Shown here one piece after another: positions 16,701 through 23,743 of a DNA stretch of 34,590 nt (positions within the stretch are counted from its first letter, which is position 1; the number at the start of each line of letters is the position of its first letter). The notes beneath the pieces are model-generated. The model saw only the letters and a program-made list of their open reading frames with translations, was not told the DNA's origin and made no database searches. The stretch covers positions 1 through 34,590 of the IMG/VR virus record IMGVR_UViG_3300042565_000864. One strand, written 5' to 3'. Source of the stretch: a virus. A program made the position numbers and the translations under genes.

Positions 16701-17986
16701 TTCAAACACTCCATAGCAATGTCAGACACGCTGCGCTTGTTTTGTAGCGCAGTAAAGATTGTTTCATCTACAGTTTTCTCTGTCAACAAGACATAGTTCC
16801 AGACCGCGTGCCGCTGGCCGCTGCGGTGTAGCCGCCCGATCGCCTGTTCGTACAGCTCAAGCGACCACGGCAGCGACAGCCACACCATGCGGGACTGGCC
16901 TTGCAGGTTGAGGCCGTGCCCGGCAGACGCCGGGTGGACGGCCAGCATCTGGATCTGGCCGGCGTTCCAGCGGTCGATCGTGTCGCTGTTGACAAGCTCC
17001 TCGCAGCGCGGGAAGCGTGCCTTGAGCGCCGCCAACTGCGCCTTGAACTGATACCAGACAAGCGTCGGCGCCTTGTGGTTCTCGGTGAAGATGCTGTCGA
17101 GCGCGTCGAGCTTGTGATCCGAGATCGGCAGGACGTCGCCGTAGTTGGAGTACGCGAACCCGGCCGCGATCTGCTGGAGCTTGGACGTCACCGCGGCAGC
17201 GGTGGCGGCGCTGACGACCGTGTCGCGCATCTCGATCACGCACTTGCGCTTCATGTCGAGATAGACCTGCATCGGCATGACGAGCGGCACCTCGACCGTG
17301 TGGAGCGGCGGGAGCGTGTCCTTGTACTCGACCGGCTCTAGGACGTAGGTCCACGGTTTGATGCGCGCCATGACGCGCTCCAGCGAGCCAGGCAGCGGCG
17401 TCCACTGGCCGTACTCGCGGTTCAGGCAGTGGAAGTACTGCTGAAGGAACGCGCCCTTGCTGCGGCCAAGCATCTGCTGGTCGACGATCTTGCACTGGCC
17501 GAAGACGTCTTCGAGGCCGTTGGACGTGAACGAGCCGGTCAGCCCCCAGCGGATCTTGATGGGGTCGATGACTTTCGCGAACGCCTTGAAGCGTTTGCCG
17601 GACGGGTTCTTCAGCCGGGTCAGTTCGTCGAACACGACCGCGTCGAAGTCGAGCTGCTGCTCGGCGAGCCAGATCAGGTTGTCGTAGTTGGTCACGACCA
17701 CAGGCGCGCTGGAGGCGAGCGCCCGTGCCCGCTGCGCGGGTGAGCCGATGCAGACTGAGACCTCCAGCCCCGGCGCCCACTTCCGCGCCTCGACCGGCCA
17801 GACGTGCTCGGCGACCCGCTTGGGCGCGAGCACAAGGAAGCGGCGGGCGTGCCCGACCTCCAGCATATCGGCCATCGCCGTGAGCGTGGTCGCGGTCTTG
17901 CCGGCCCCGACCGGCGCCAGCATCATGGCGCGGTCGTTGGCGTACAGGAAGTCAGCCGCCTCTTCTTGATACGGTCGCAGCTTCAT
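16697..17986 (-). CDS. SNF2-type (SF2) DNA helicase
   Basis: The 429-residue ATP-dependent translocase has the Walker A loop PVGAGKT (K30), motif II DELT (D120-T123, a variant of DEAD/DEAH), motif III-like GLTGSFTSNG, and the C-terminal RecA-like lobe with HPASAGHGLNLQGQ and motif VI QAIGRLHRSGQRHAVW. These match phage SNF2-family helicases, which remodel or unwind DNA in replication and recombination. ATG 17986 overlaps the MTase stop by ATGA and is preferred to GTG 17998. Context: VRR-NUC nuclease and methyltransferase genes directly upstream. Confidence 0.92.
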   Translation of the reverse strand: MKLRPYQEEAADFLYANDRAMMLAPVGAGKTATTLTAMADMLEVGHARRFLVLAPKRVAEHVWPVEARKWAPGLEVSVCIGSPAQRARALASSAPVVVTNYDNLIWLAEQQLDFDAVVFDELTRLKNPSGKRFKAFAKVIDPIKIRWGLTGSFTSNGLEDVFGQCKIVDQQMLGRSKGAFLQQYFHCLNREYGQWTPLPGSLERVMARIKPWTYVLEPVEYKDTLPPLHTVEVPLVMPMQVYLDMKRKCVIEMRDTVVSAATAAAVTSKLQQIAAGFAYSNYGDVLPISDHKLDALDSIFTENHKAPTLVWYQFKAQLAALKARFPRCEELVNSDTIDRWNAGQIQMLAVHPASAGHGLNLQGQSRMVWLSLPWSLELYEQAIGRLHRSGQRHAVWNYVLLTEKTVDETIFTALQNKRSVSDIAMECLK

Positions 17987-18762
17987 GGGCGTCCCCACTG
18001 ATCAGCCATCGCGTCGGCGATGCCTTGGTATGTGGCGCTGCGGATCTTCCACCTGTCCGCGCTCGGGCCAAGTTTGTTCTGGCCGCTTGGTGTCTGGTTG
18101 CCCCACAACGGGCGCGCGGGCGGTGATGCGCGTGTGCCAAAGTCGACGCCGTCAATTGTCTTGATCGTCACGTCTTCCTCGTGAGGGCCAACACAGATGC
18201 AGTCTGAATAATGCTCGTCGTGCGTCGTGCAGAACGGCTCTCCGCAGCACGGGCATTCAGGCAGTTCGTGTGCGTAGACAACGCGCTGCCAATGCGCTGG
18301 CGCGACGACCGCCGTCGGCACCAGTCGCGGCAACCCCTTCAGCCACAAACAGGTCTTCTTGCTGGCGTCATGTCCAAACATCCACGGCTGCACGATCTGG
18401 TCAGGTCTGCGGATGCGGCTGCTGATGACACTAACCGGGTTCTCGATGGCGATGCGCGCAATCGGCGCGTCCATCAACAGACGCACAAACGTCAGCGCGT
18501 CCTCGGTCAGTTGCGGGTCGCGCAGCCCGCGCGTCGTCCAGTGCATCCCGCTGACCGACAGGTAGGTGCAGGGCGGGTGCGCCACCATCAGATCCCAGCC
18601 GTCGTCCAGCACGTCGCGCACGTCGCCTTGGTAGTGCGGGCCGGGCGCCTCAGTCGGCAGCAGGTCGCAGGACATCGCGTCGTGCCCGGCGCGCCGGAAC
18701 GCATCGCGAACCGTCCCGCTGTACTCGCACGCGACCAGCACTCTCATAGACTTGATATCCAT
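17983..18762 (-). CDS. DNA methyltransferase-like protein with Cys/His-rich insertion
   Basis: The 259-residue protein resembles phage cytosine-C5-like methyltransferases. An AdoMet-site-like start (RVLVACEYSGTVRDAFRRAG) is followed by the catalytic-type motif AHPPCTYLSVSG (C65) and IENP (107-109), where classical C5 enzymes have ENV. Residues 170-194 hold a dense C/H cluster (C170, C172, C173, C178, H181, H184, C188, C190, H194) that could bind one or two zinc ions and may be a DNA-reading knuckle. The C-terminus KIRSATYQGIADAMADQWG is typical of the group. Target base and activity are not shown by sequence. The start at 18762 has AAGGAGG ten bases ahead; ATG 18747 is an alternative. Confidence 0.75.
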   Translation of the reverse strand: MDIKSMRVLVACEYSGTVRDAFRRAGHDAMSCDLLPTEAPGPHYQGDVRDVLDDGWDLMVAHPPCTYLSVSGMHWTTRGLRDPQLTEDALTFVRLLMDAPIARIAIENPVSVISSRIRRPDQIVQPWMFGHDASKKTCLWLKGLPRLVPTAVVAPAHWQRVVYAHELPECPCCGEPFCTTHDEHYSDCICVGPHEEDVTIKTIDGVDFGTRASPPARPLWGNQTPSGQNKLGPSADRWKIRSATYQGIADAMADQWGRP

Positions 18763-19010
18763 CTGTCGACATCCTCCTTGTTCCAGACTACGATCACGTT
18801 CTGGTCAAGCCGTTTCATCTGCTCGATGAAGAGCGTCTGGAGCGGCGACAGGCGCCCGCCCTCGGCCTTGACCTCAACGAACCACACGACCCCCGGCAGC
18901 ACGACCAGTCGGTCAGCCACCCCCCGGTTGCTCGGCGAGACGAACTTGTAGGCGTGCCCGCCCAACGCCTTCACCCGCTTCACAAGATATGCCTCAATAT
19001 CGCGTTCCAA
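18744..19010 (-). CDS. VRR-NUC domain nuclease
   Basis: The 88-residue protein is a minimal VRR-NUC (PD-(D/E)XK type) nuclease: ERDIEAYLVKRVKALGG, then RGVADRLVVLPG with D33, FVEVKAEGGRLSPLQ with E46, K48 and Q58. Stand-alone domains of this size are common in phages, often beside an SNF2 helicase as here, and act on branched or single-ended DNA. I choose TTG 19010, behind GGGAG ten bases ahead, because the family begins with a LERDI-like helix; an open frame continues to about 19097 but crosses the promoter region. First gene of the leftward operon. Confidence 0.87.
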   Translation of the reverse strand: MERDIEAYLVKRVKALGGHAYKFVSPSNRGVADRLVVLPGVVWFVEVKAEGGRLSPLQTLFIEQMKRLDQNVIVVWNKEDVDRWISSL

Positions 19011-19046
19011 AATTTTTGATCTCCCGAAAGTTTTAAAGTTTAGGGC

Positions 19047-19075
19047 TTGCAAACTTTTTTCGCATCCTATACGAT
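19047..19075 (+). promoter_or_regulatory. candidate rightward promoter of replication operon
   Basis: TTGCAA (19047-19052) and TACGAT (19070-19075) are separated by 17 bases; each shares four of six bases with the sigma-70 consensus. A start near 19082 would give a leader of about 25 bases before ATG 19107. The -35 side overlaps an inverted repeat AAAGTTT (19035-19041) / AAACTTT (19051-19057), a possible operator between the divergent operons. Confidence 0.5.
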
Positions 19076-19106
19076 TGAGCCTCCTAACGTCAACCAAGGA
19101 ACAGTA

Positions 19107-19349
19107 ATGTCCCGTCTTCTAGGCTCTAATCTCCCCGCCGAGCGCGTCCCGAGCCATGCGCTCGTCCTGAACGGCGTGCCCTACCTGCCCCACTACCGGA
19201 ACGGTGACGTCTACGTCGCCCCCGGCTACGGCCGCAGCAACTTCGACCGCTACAGCGCACAGGAGCTGCTGGTGAAGGGCGCGCAGTATCAGCCCGAGAT
19301 GCTCTGGCCGCGCGGCGTCAACGGCATCGTGAACGAGAGGAACCCATGA
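19107..19349 (+). CDS. small hypothetical protein, first gene of replication operon
   Basis: The 80-residue protein starts at ATG 19107 behind AAGGA. It is rich in Tyr, Pro and Arg (LNGVPYLPHYRNGDVYVAPG, YSAQELLVKGAQYQ) without any known motif. Its TGA overlaps the DUF2800-type gene start by ATGA, so it is translationally coupled to the nuclease. Function unknown. Confidence 0.7.
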   Translation: MSRLLGSNLPAERVPSHALVLNGVPYLPHYRNGDVYVAPGYGRSNFDRYSAQELLVKGAQYQPEMLWPRGVNGIVNERNP

Positions 19350-20437
19350 GCGCACACTCATCTGTCGTCGGCGGCTCGACCGCCGGCCGCGTCATCGCCT
19401 GCCCTGGTAGCGTGCAGCTTGTCCAGAAGGCGCCGCCGCAACTGGAGAACGCCTACATGGCGCAGGGCACCCGTCTCCACGACGCCATCGAGCGTCAGAT
19501 CCTTGAGGGCGACCTCAAGTGGTCCGACTACACCACCGAGGAGGAGGACAAGATTCGCTTCGCGCTTGACTTCGTCGACGCGCTTGAGGCCGAGCGGCCT
19601 GGCACGCTGGAGTACGACTGCGAGACGATCGTCCGCTGGGACGAGGTGCCGGGCGCCTTCGGCACGGTCGACTTCATCGCCAAATCGCGCAACCACGCTT
19701 ATGTGGTGGACTGGAAGTTCGGCGACGGCGTCATCGTCGAGGCCGAGAACAACCCGCAACTGATGTTCTATGCGCTCGCCGCGCTGCGCTCGAACCACTG
19801 GGCGCTACGTGACGCTGCCACGGTTGAACTGATCATCGTTCAGCCGCCACAGGTGCGCCGCTGGCGCACCGACATCAGCCGACTGATGGACTTCGAGGCT
19901 GACCTGCGCCACGCGCTGCGGCTGGCTGAGCTTGAGAACCCGCCTCTTACGGTCGGCTCGCATTGCCGCTTTTGTCCGGCGAAAGCCATTTGTCCGCAAC
20001 AGACCGATGCGGTCCGTCGTCTCGTCGTGCAGAAGCTTCAAGACCTGTCGGACGCTGACCTCGGCCGCGCACTCGAACTTGCTGATATGCTGGAGTCGTT
20101 CACCGCTGCTGCGCGCGGGTTGGTGCAGCAGAAGCTTGAGGCTGGCCTGCCGGTGCCGGGCTGGAAGCTTGTCCCCAAGCGTGCGATGCGAAAGTGGTCC
20201 AATGAATCCGACGCCTGGGCGGCGCTCGTCGCCGCCGGCGCCCCTGAGTCTGAACTGATGGAGATGAAGTCGGTCGCGCAGGTTGAGAAGGTGCTTAAAA
20301 AACACAAGATCGCCCTGCCGGCTGATGCCGTGACTTCTGTCAGTTCTGGCGACACCATCGCACCGGAGAGCGATCCCCGGCCCGCGAAGGTGCTTCTCGG
20401 GCAGCAGATGACCGCTGCCCTTTCTAAAATCTCGTGA
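19346..20437 (+). CDS. DUF2800-type PD-(D/E)XK nuclease with Fe-S-type cysteines
   Basis: The 363-residue protein matches the phage DUF2800 / Cas4-RecB-like nuclease group. Nuclease residues are visible at GTVDFI (D109) and VVDWKFG (D122, K124), with NPQLMFYALA (Q138) as the following RecB-type motif. Four cysteines, C19 (IACPGS) and C207, C210, C216 (HCRFCPAKAICP), are spaced as in Fe-S cluster-containing AddB/Cas4 nucleases. The likely job is DNA end processing in replication or recombination. The last 100 residues are helical with a WxLVPKR segment. Located with a putative ssDNA-binding protein gene, a frequent pairing. Confidence 0.87.
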   Translation: MSAHSSVVGGSTAGRVIACPGSVQLVQKAPPQLENAYMAQGTRLHDAIERQILEGDLKWSDYTTEEEDKIRFALDFVDALEAERPGTLEYDCETIVRWDEVPGAFGTVDFIAKSRNHAYVVDWKFGDGVIVEAENNPQLMFYALAALRSNHWALRDAATVELIIVQPPQVRRWRTDISRLMDFEADLRHALRLAELENPPLTVGSHCRFCPAKAICPQQTDAVRRLVVQKLQDLSDADLGRALELADMLESFTAAARGLVQQKLEAGLPVPGWKLVPKRAMRKWSNESDAWAALVAAGAPESELMEMKSVAQVEKVLKKHKIALPADAVTSVSSGDTIAPESDPRPAKVLLGQQMTAALSKIS

Positions 20438-20448
20438 AAGGTACTGTC

Positions 20449-21087
20449 ATGTCCAATATCGCAATTTTCTCGAACGCCAACCTTCCCGTCACCGCAGTCG
20501 CGGAGTCGCTCAAGAAGCTTGAGCAGGCGACGCCGTCAACGATGGTGATCCTCAAGATGGACAAGACCGGGCACTGGGTGTTCGGCGCTGACCAGACCGA
20601 GGTCGAGAAGGGCACGCGCTGGGCGGTGAACCCGTTCTCGTTCGTCCACGGCTTCATCGCGTGGGGCAAGGGTGAGGTGCTTGGCGAGCACATGGCGCCG
20701 TTGACCGAGCCGCTGCCCGAGGTCGGCGTGCCGCCCGCAGGCGCGGAGCGGGGCTGGGAGCAGCAGTTCGGCTTCTGCCTGAAGGCGCTTGATGGTGATG
20801 ACGCCGGCATGGAAGCGCGGTTCAGCGCGACCTCAGTCGGCGGTAAGCGTGCGGTGCAGACGCTCGGCACGGCGATCGCCAATCAGGTGATGAAGGACCA
20901 GTCGCGGCCGGTGGCGGTGGTTGAGTTGAAGAACGACCACTACCAGCACAAGTCGTATGGCCGGGTCTTCACGCCCGTGTTCGAGATCGTCGACTGGCTG
21001 ACGATGGACGGCGAGGGTGTCCAATCCTCGGACGCCCCCGAGGCCGGTGGTGAGGAGCCGCGTCGGCGTCAGCGTCGCACGGCCTGA
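20449..21087 (+). CDS. putative ssDNA-binding protein
   Basis: The 212-residue protein starts at ATG 20449 behind GAAAGG. The core (about 5-180) has beta-type strands with aromatic residues (HWVFGADQTEVEKGTRWAVN, YGRVFTPVFEIVDWLTM), and the tail is acidic/Gly-rich ending in basic RRRQRRTA. Proteins in this place after a DUF2800 nuclease often behave as SSB or annealing proteins in phages, and the acidic tail suits SSB, although the very end is basic. No name-level match is claimed. A UUCG stem-loop follows. Confidence 0.55.
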   Translation: MSNIAIFSNANLPVTAVAESLKKLEQATPSTMVILKMDKTGHWVFGADQTEVEKGTRWAVNPFSFVHGFIAWGKGEVLGEHMAPLTEPLPEVGVPPAGAERGWEQQFGFCLKALDGDDAGMEARFSATSVGGKRAVQTLGTAIANQVMKDQSRPVAVVELKNDHYQHKSYGRVFTPVFEIVDWLTMDGEGVQSSDAPEAGGEEPRRRQRRTA

Positions 21088-21104
21088 TCGTTAAGCAGTG
21101 AGGT

Positions 21105-21126
21105 AACGGGGGCTTCGGCCCCCGTT
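21105..21126 (+). terminator. UUCG stem-loop inside replication operon
   Basis: AACGGGGGC and GCCCCCGTT form a nine-base-pair stem with a cUUCGg loop, 18 bases after the preceding stop. GCCATC follows, not a U-run, so complete termination is unlikely. It may cap or stabilise the upstream RNA, or partly reduce expression of the DpdA-like and polymerase genes. Confidence 0.5.
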
Positions 21127-21143
21127 GCCATCTGGACGAACCG

Positions 21144-21863
21144 ATGAGATTCTTTACTGGCCTACACCAACCGTCGGACGCCAAGCATTTCGATGCTGCG
21201 TTCATCAGCGTTAATCGTTTGCGCCCGCGCAAGAGCGCCTTCCAAGTGCAGGACTGGATCATGGATAGCGGCGCCTTCACCGAGATCAGCACGCACGGCC
21301 GATACCGGCATGACGTCGCTGAGTATGCGTCCGAGATCCGGCGCTGGGCCGACAATGGCAACCTGCTGGCGGCGGTCGCGCAGGATTGGATGTGCGAGCC
21401 GTTCATCGTTGAGAAGACTGGCCTGTCGGTCGACACGCACCAGCAGCTCACCGTCGAGCGATACGACGCGCTGCTGGACGCCGACCACGGCGCCGTCTAC
21501 ATCATGCCGGTGTTGCAGGGCTACGCTTGCGACGACTACCTGCGGCACTTTGACCGCTACGGCGCGCGGCTGGCCGAGGGCGCGTGGGTCGGCGTCGGGT
21601 CAGTCTGCAAGCGCAACGGCAAGCCGATCGACGTCGAGAACGTTCTGTCGACGATCAAGCGCGCGCGGCCTGATTTACGACTGCACGGGTTTGGTCTGAA
21701 GACGACGGCGCTCTCGCACCTGCCGGTCCGGTCCGCGCTGCATACGGCTGACTCAATGGCGTGGTCGTTTCACGCGCGGATCAACGGCCGCAACGGCAAC
21801 GACTGGCGCGAGGCGAAGGCGTGGACGGCCAAGATCGAGGAGAGACTCCGTGCTGTGGCTTGA
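21144..21863 (+). CDS. DpdA / queuine tRNA-ribosyltransferase-like protein
   Basis: The 239-residue protein resembles tRNA-guanine transglycosylases (TGT) in their phage form. Signatures: WIMDSGAFTEIS, the counterpart of TGT DSGGF with D41 as the expected acid/base; MPVLQGY at 121-127; GVGSVCKR; GFGLKTTAL; and HTADSMAWS with D203 in the nucleophile position. DpdA-type proteins exchange guanine in DNA for 7-deazaguanine bases. It is short compared with bacterial DpdA and TGT, and the Zn-binding part of TGT is absent. No preQ0/preQ1 synthesis gene (folE, queD, queE, queC types) is in the window, so precursor would come from the host or missing genome parts. It overlaps the polymerase start by 14 bases. 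Confidence 0.82.
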   Translation: MRFFTGLHQPSDAKHFDAAFISVNRLRPRKSAFQVQDWIMDSGAFTEISTHGRYRHDVAEYASEIRRWADNGNLLAAVAQDWMCEPFIVEKTGLSVDTHQQLTVERYDALLDADHGAVYIMPVLQGYACDDYLRHFDRYGARLAEGAWVGVGSVCKRNGKPIDVENVLSTIKRARPDLRLHGFGLKTTALSHLPVRSALHTADSMAWSFHARINGRNGNDWREAKAWTAKIEERLRAVA

Positions 21864-23718
21864 TTTCGAGACGCGCTCCGAGTGCGACCTGATCGCACGG
21901 GGCGCCTACACTTACGCTCAAGACCCCTCGACGCAGGTGCTCTGCATGGCTTGGGCGGTCGACGACGAGGACGTGCAGGTCTGGACGCCCGACCAGCCGT
22001 TCCCGCAGGCCGTGCGGGATGGCATCCAGAATCTGGACACCATCGCCGCCCACAACGCTGCGTTCGAGCGTCTGATCTTCTGGTATGTGCTCTGCCCCGA
22101 CTACGATCTGCCCGAGCCGCGTCTGGAGCAGTTCTACTGCACCGCCGCGCAGGCGCGCGCCAATTGTGCGCCTGGCTCGCTTGAGGACGTCGGTCGGTTC
22201 TCGGGTGCCAGCATGAAGAAGGACCATCGCGGGGCTGCGCTGGTCAGGAAGTGCTGCGTGCCGCCCTTCAAGCATACCGAGCAAGATCTGGCCGATCTGT
22301 TTGAATACTGCGCGCAGGACGTGCGGGCGATGCGGGCGATCAGTCAGGGCTTGCGGCCGTTGTCGGCTGATGAGCTTGCGGACTACCACGTCAATGAGCG
22401 GATCAACGATCGCGGCGTGCGGGTGGACGTCGCGCTCTGCCATGCGGCGCTTGCTTACGCGGCGCAGGAGAGTATCGACATCACGGCGCGGGTGCGCGAA
22501 CTGACCGACGGCGCGGTGCGCACGGTGCGCTCGCCCGTGCTGCGCCAGTGGGTGCTGGAGCGGCTGGGGCCGAGGGCGCGCAAGCTCGCGGTCAGCAAGG
22601 ACCGCGATTCCCTTGACAAATCAGTGCGGGCGAATCTGCTCGCGTTTGGAGATGATGATGAGGTACCGCCCATTGTTGCCGAGGTCATCCAGTGCACGGA
22701 CGACCTCTGGGCTTCTGCGGTCGCGAAGTATGCAAAGCTCGCTGCCTTGGCTGATCCGGAGGACCAGAGAGTTAGAGGCGCATTTGTCTTCGCTGGTGGA
22801 GCAGCTACAGGACGTGCATCAAGCTACGGCGCGCAGGTCCACAACATCCCTCGAAAAGCCGCAAAAGCTCCACTAAAGGTCCGGGCCAGCATGATGGCGC
22901 GGGCGCCGCTTGCGCCGGCGCACGGCACGCGGGTGACCGACGTGCTGAAGCTGATGCTCCGGCCGACGCTGCTACCCGACCCCGGCAAGTCGTTCGTTGT
23001 GGCCGATTGGTCGGCGATCGAGGGCCGGGTCAACCCGTGGCTTGCGAAGTCGCCGACCGGCGAGGCGAAGCTTGACGTGTTCAGGCGGCGGCTGGACCCG
23101 TACAAGGTCAATGCCGCCGCCACTTACGGCGTCGCGTATGAGGACGTGACCGACGACCAGCGCCAGATCGGCAAGGTGCAGGAGTTGGCGCTGGGGTTCG
23201 GGGGCGGCGTCGGTGCGTTCGCGGCGATGGGTCGCGGTTACGGCGTGCGGATCGAGGAGGCGCAGGCGCAACGGATCGTTGACGCTTGGCGCCGTGCGAA
23301 CCCTTGGGCGCCCGCGTTCTGGTCTGACATCGAGCGGGCTTACTGGTCCGCGATGCGGCACAAAGGGACCGCCTACGAGGCCGGCCGCGCGACCTATATG
23401 TACGACGGCACGCACCTGTGGTACGCGCTGCCGTCAGGCCGGATCTTGTGCTACCCGTATGCCCGGATCGAGGGTGACGAGATAACGTATGCGAAGGCCA
23501 GTTGGAAGCCGGCGGCTGACGCGAAGGAATGGCCGCGGGCGCGCCTGTGGCGCGGTTTGGCCGACGAAAATCTGACGCAAGCCGCCGCGCACGACATCCT
23601 GCGCCATGCGCTGCGACAGCTAAACGACGTGGTGCTCCACGTCCATGACGAGATCGTGATCGAGACAGACAGACCAGAGGAGGTCAAGACAGGGGCTGCC
23701 GTTGGCAGTGGAGGCTAA
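21850..23718 (+). CDS. family A DNA polymerase, 3' end frameshifted
   Basis: The 622-residue replicative polymerase has an N-terminal 3'-5' exonuclease (DFETRS with D5 and E7; AHNAAFER; YCAQDVRAM) and a palm with motif A VADWSAIEGRVN (D386), motif B IGKVQELALGFGGG (K442) and motif C HVHDEIV (H599-E601). The start is GTG 21850 behind GAGGAG. After DRPEEV the frame reads TGAAVGSGG and stops at 23718, whereas the family normally continues for about 40 residues and ends in a strand like the one present in the +1 frame. The exonuclease and motifs A to C are intact; the final strand and a preceding helix are lost in this frame. Activity is therefore uncertain. Confidence 0.9.
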   Translation: MLWLDFETRSECDLIARGAYTYAQDPSTQVLCMAWAVDDEDVQVWTPDQPFPQAVRDGIQNLDTIAAHNAAFERLIFWYVLCPDYDLPEPRLEQFYCTAAQARANCAPGSLEDVGRFSGASMKKDHRGAALVRKCCVPPFKHTEQDLADLFEYCAQDVRAMRAISQGLRPLSADELADYHVNERINDRGVRVDVALCHAALAYAAQESIDITARVRELTDGAVRTVRSPVLRQWVLERLGPRARKLAVSKDRDSLDKSVRANLLAFGDDDEVPPIVAEVIQCTDDLWASAVAKYAKLAALADPEDQRVRGAFVFAGGAATGRASSYGAQVHNIPRKAAKAPLKVRASMMARAPLAPAHGTRVTDVLKLMLRPTLLPDPGKSFVVADWSAIEGRVNPWLAKSPTGEAKLDVFRRRLDPYKVNAAATYGVAYEDVTDDQRQIGKVQELALGFGGGVGAFAAMGRGYGVRIEEAQAQRIVDAWRRANPWAPAFWSDIERAYWSAMRHKGTAYEAGRATYMYDGTHLWYALPSGRILCYPYARIEGDEITYAKASWKPAADAKEWPRARLWRGLADENLTQAAAHDILRHALRQLNDVVLHVHDEIVIETDRPEEVKTGAAVGSGG

Positions 23719-23743
23719 AGTGATGGCGAGGTATGGAAAATGA
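23684..23743 (+). pseudogene. displaced C-terminal tail of DNA polymerase (+1 frame)
   Basis: In the +1 frame relative to the polymerase, bases 23696-23743 encode LPLAVEAKVMARYGK and stop, the typical end of phage family A polymerases. Its TGA (23741-23743) overlaps the next ATG (23740) as ATGA, the coupling expected of an intact gene. The frame is open only from 23660. About 15-17 residues of the expected helix before GLPL are missing, so a deletion of length 2 modulo 3 explains both the loss and the shift. An AGGAGGT element lies at 23678-23684. Confidence 0.75.

Noticed and set aside
18961-19097. Longer N-terminus for the VRR-NUC protein
   Set aside because: The extra codons run through the divergent promoter region and add a segment unlike the family; the TTG at 19010 with GGGAG ahead fits better.
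22824-23415. Internal damage of the polymerase
   Set aside because: The exonuclease motifs and polymerase motifs A, B and C are all in one frame; only the extreme 3' end is disturbed.
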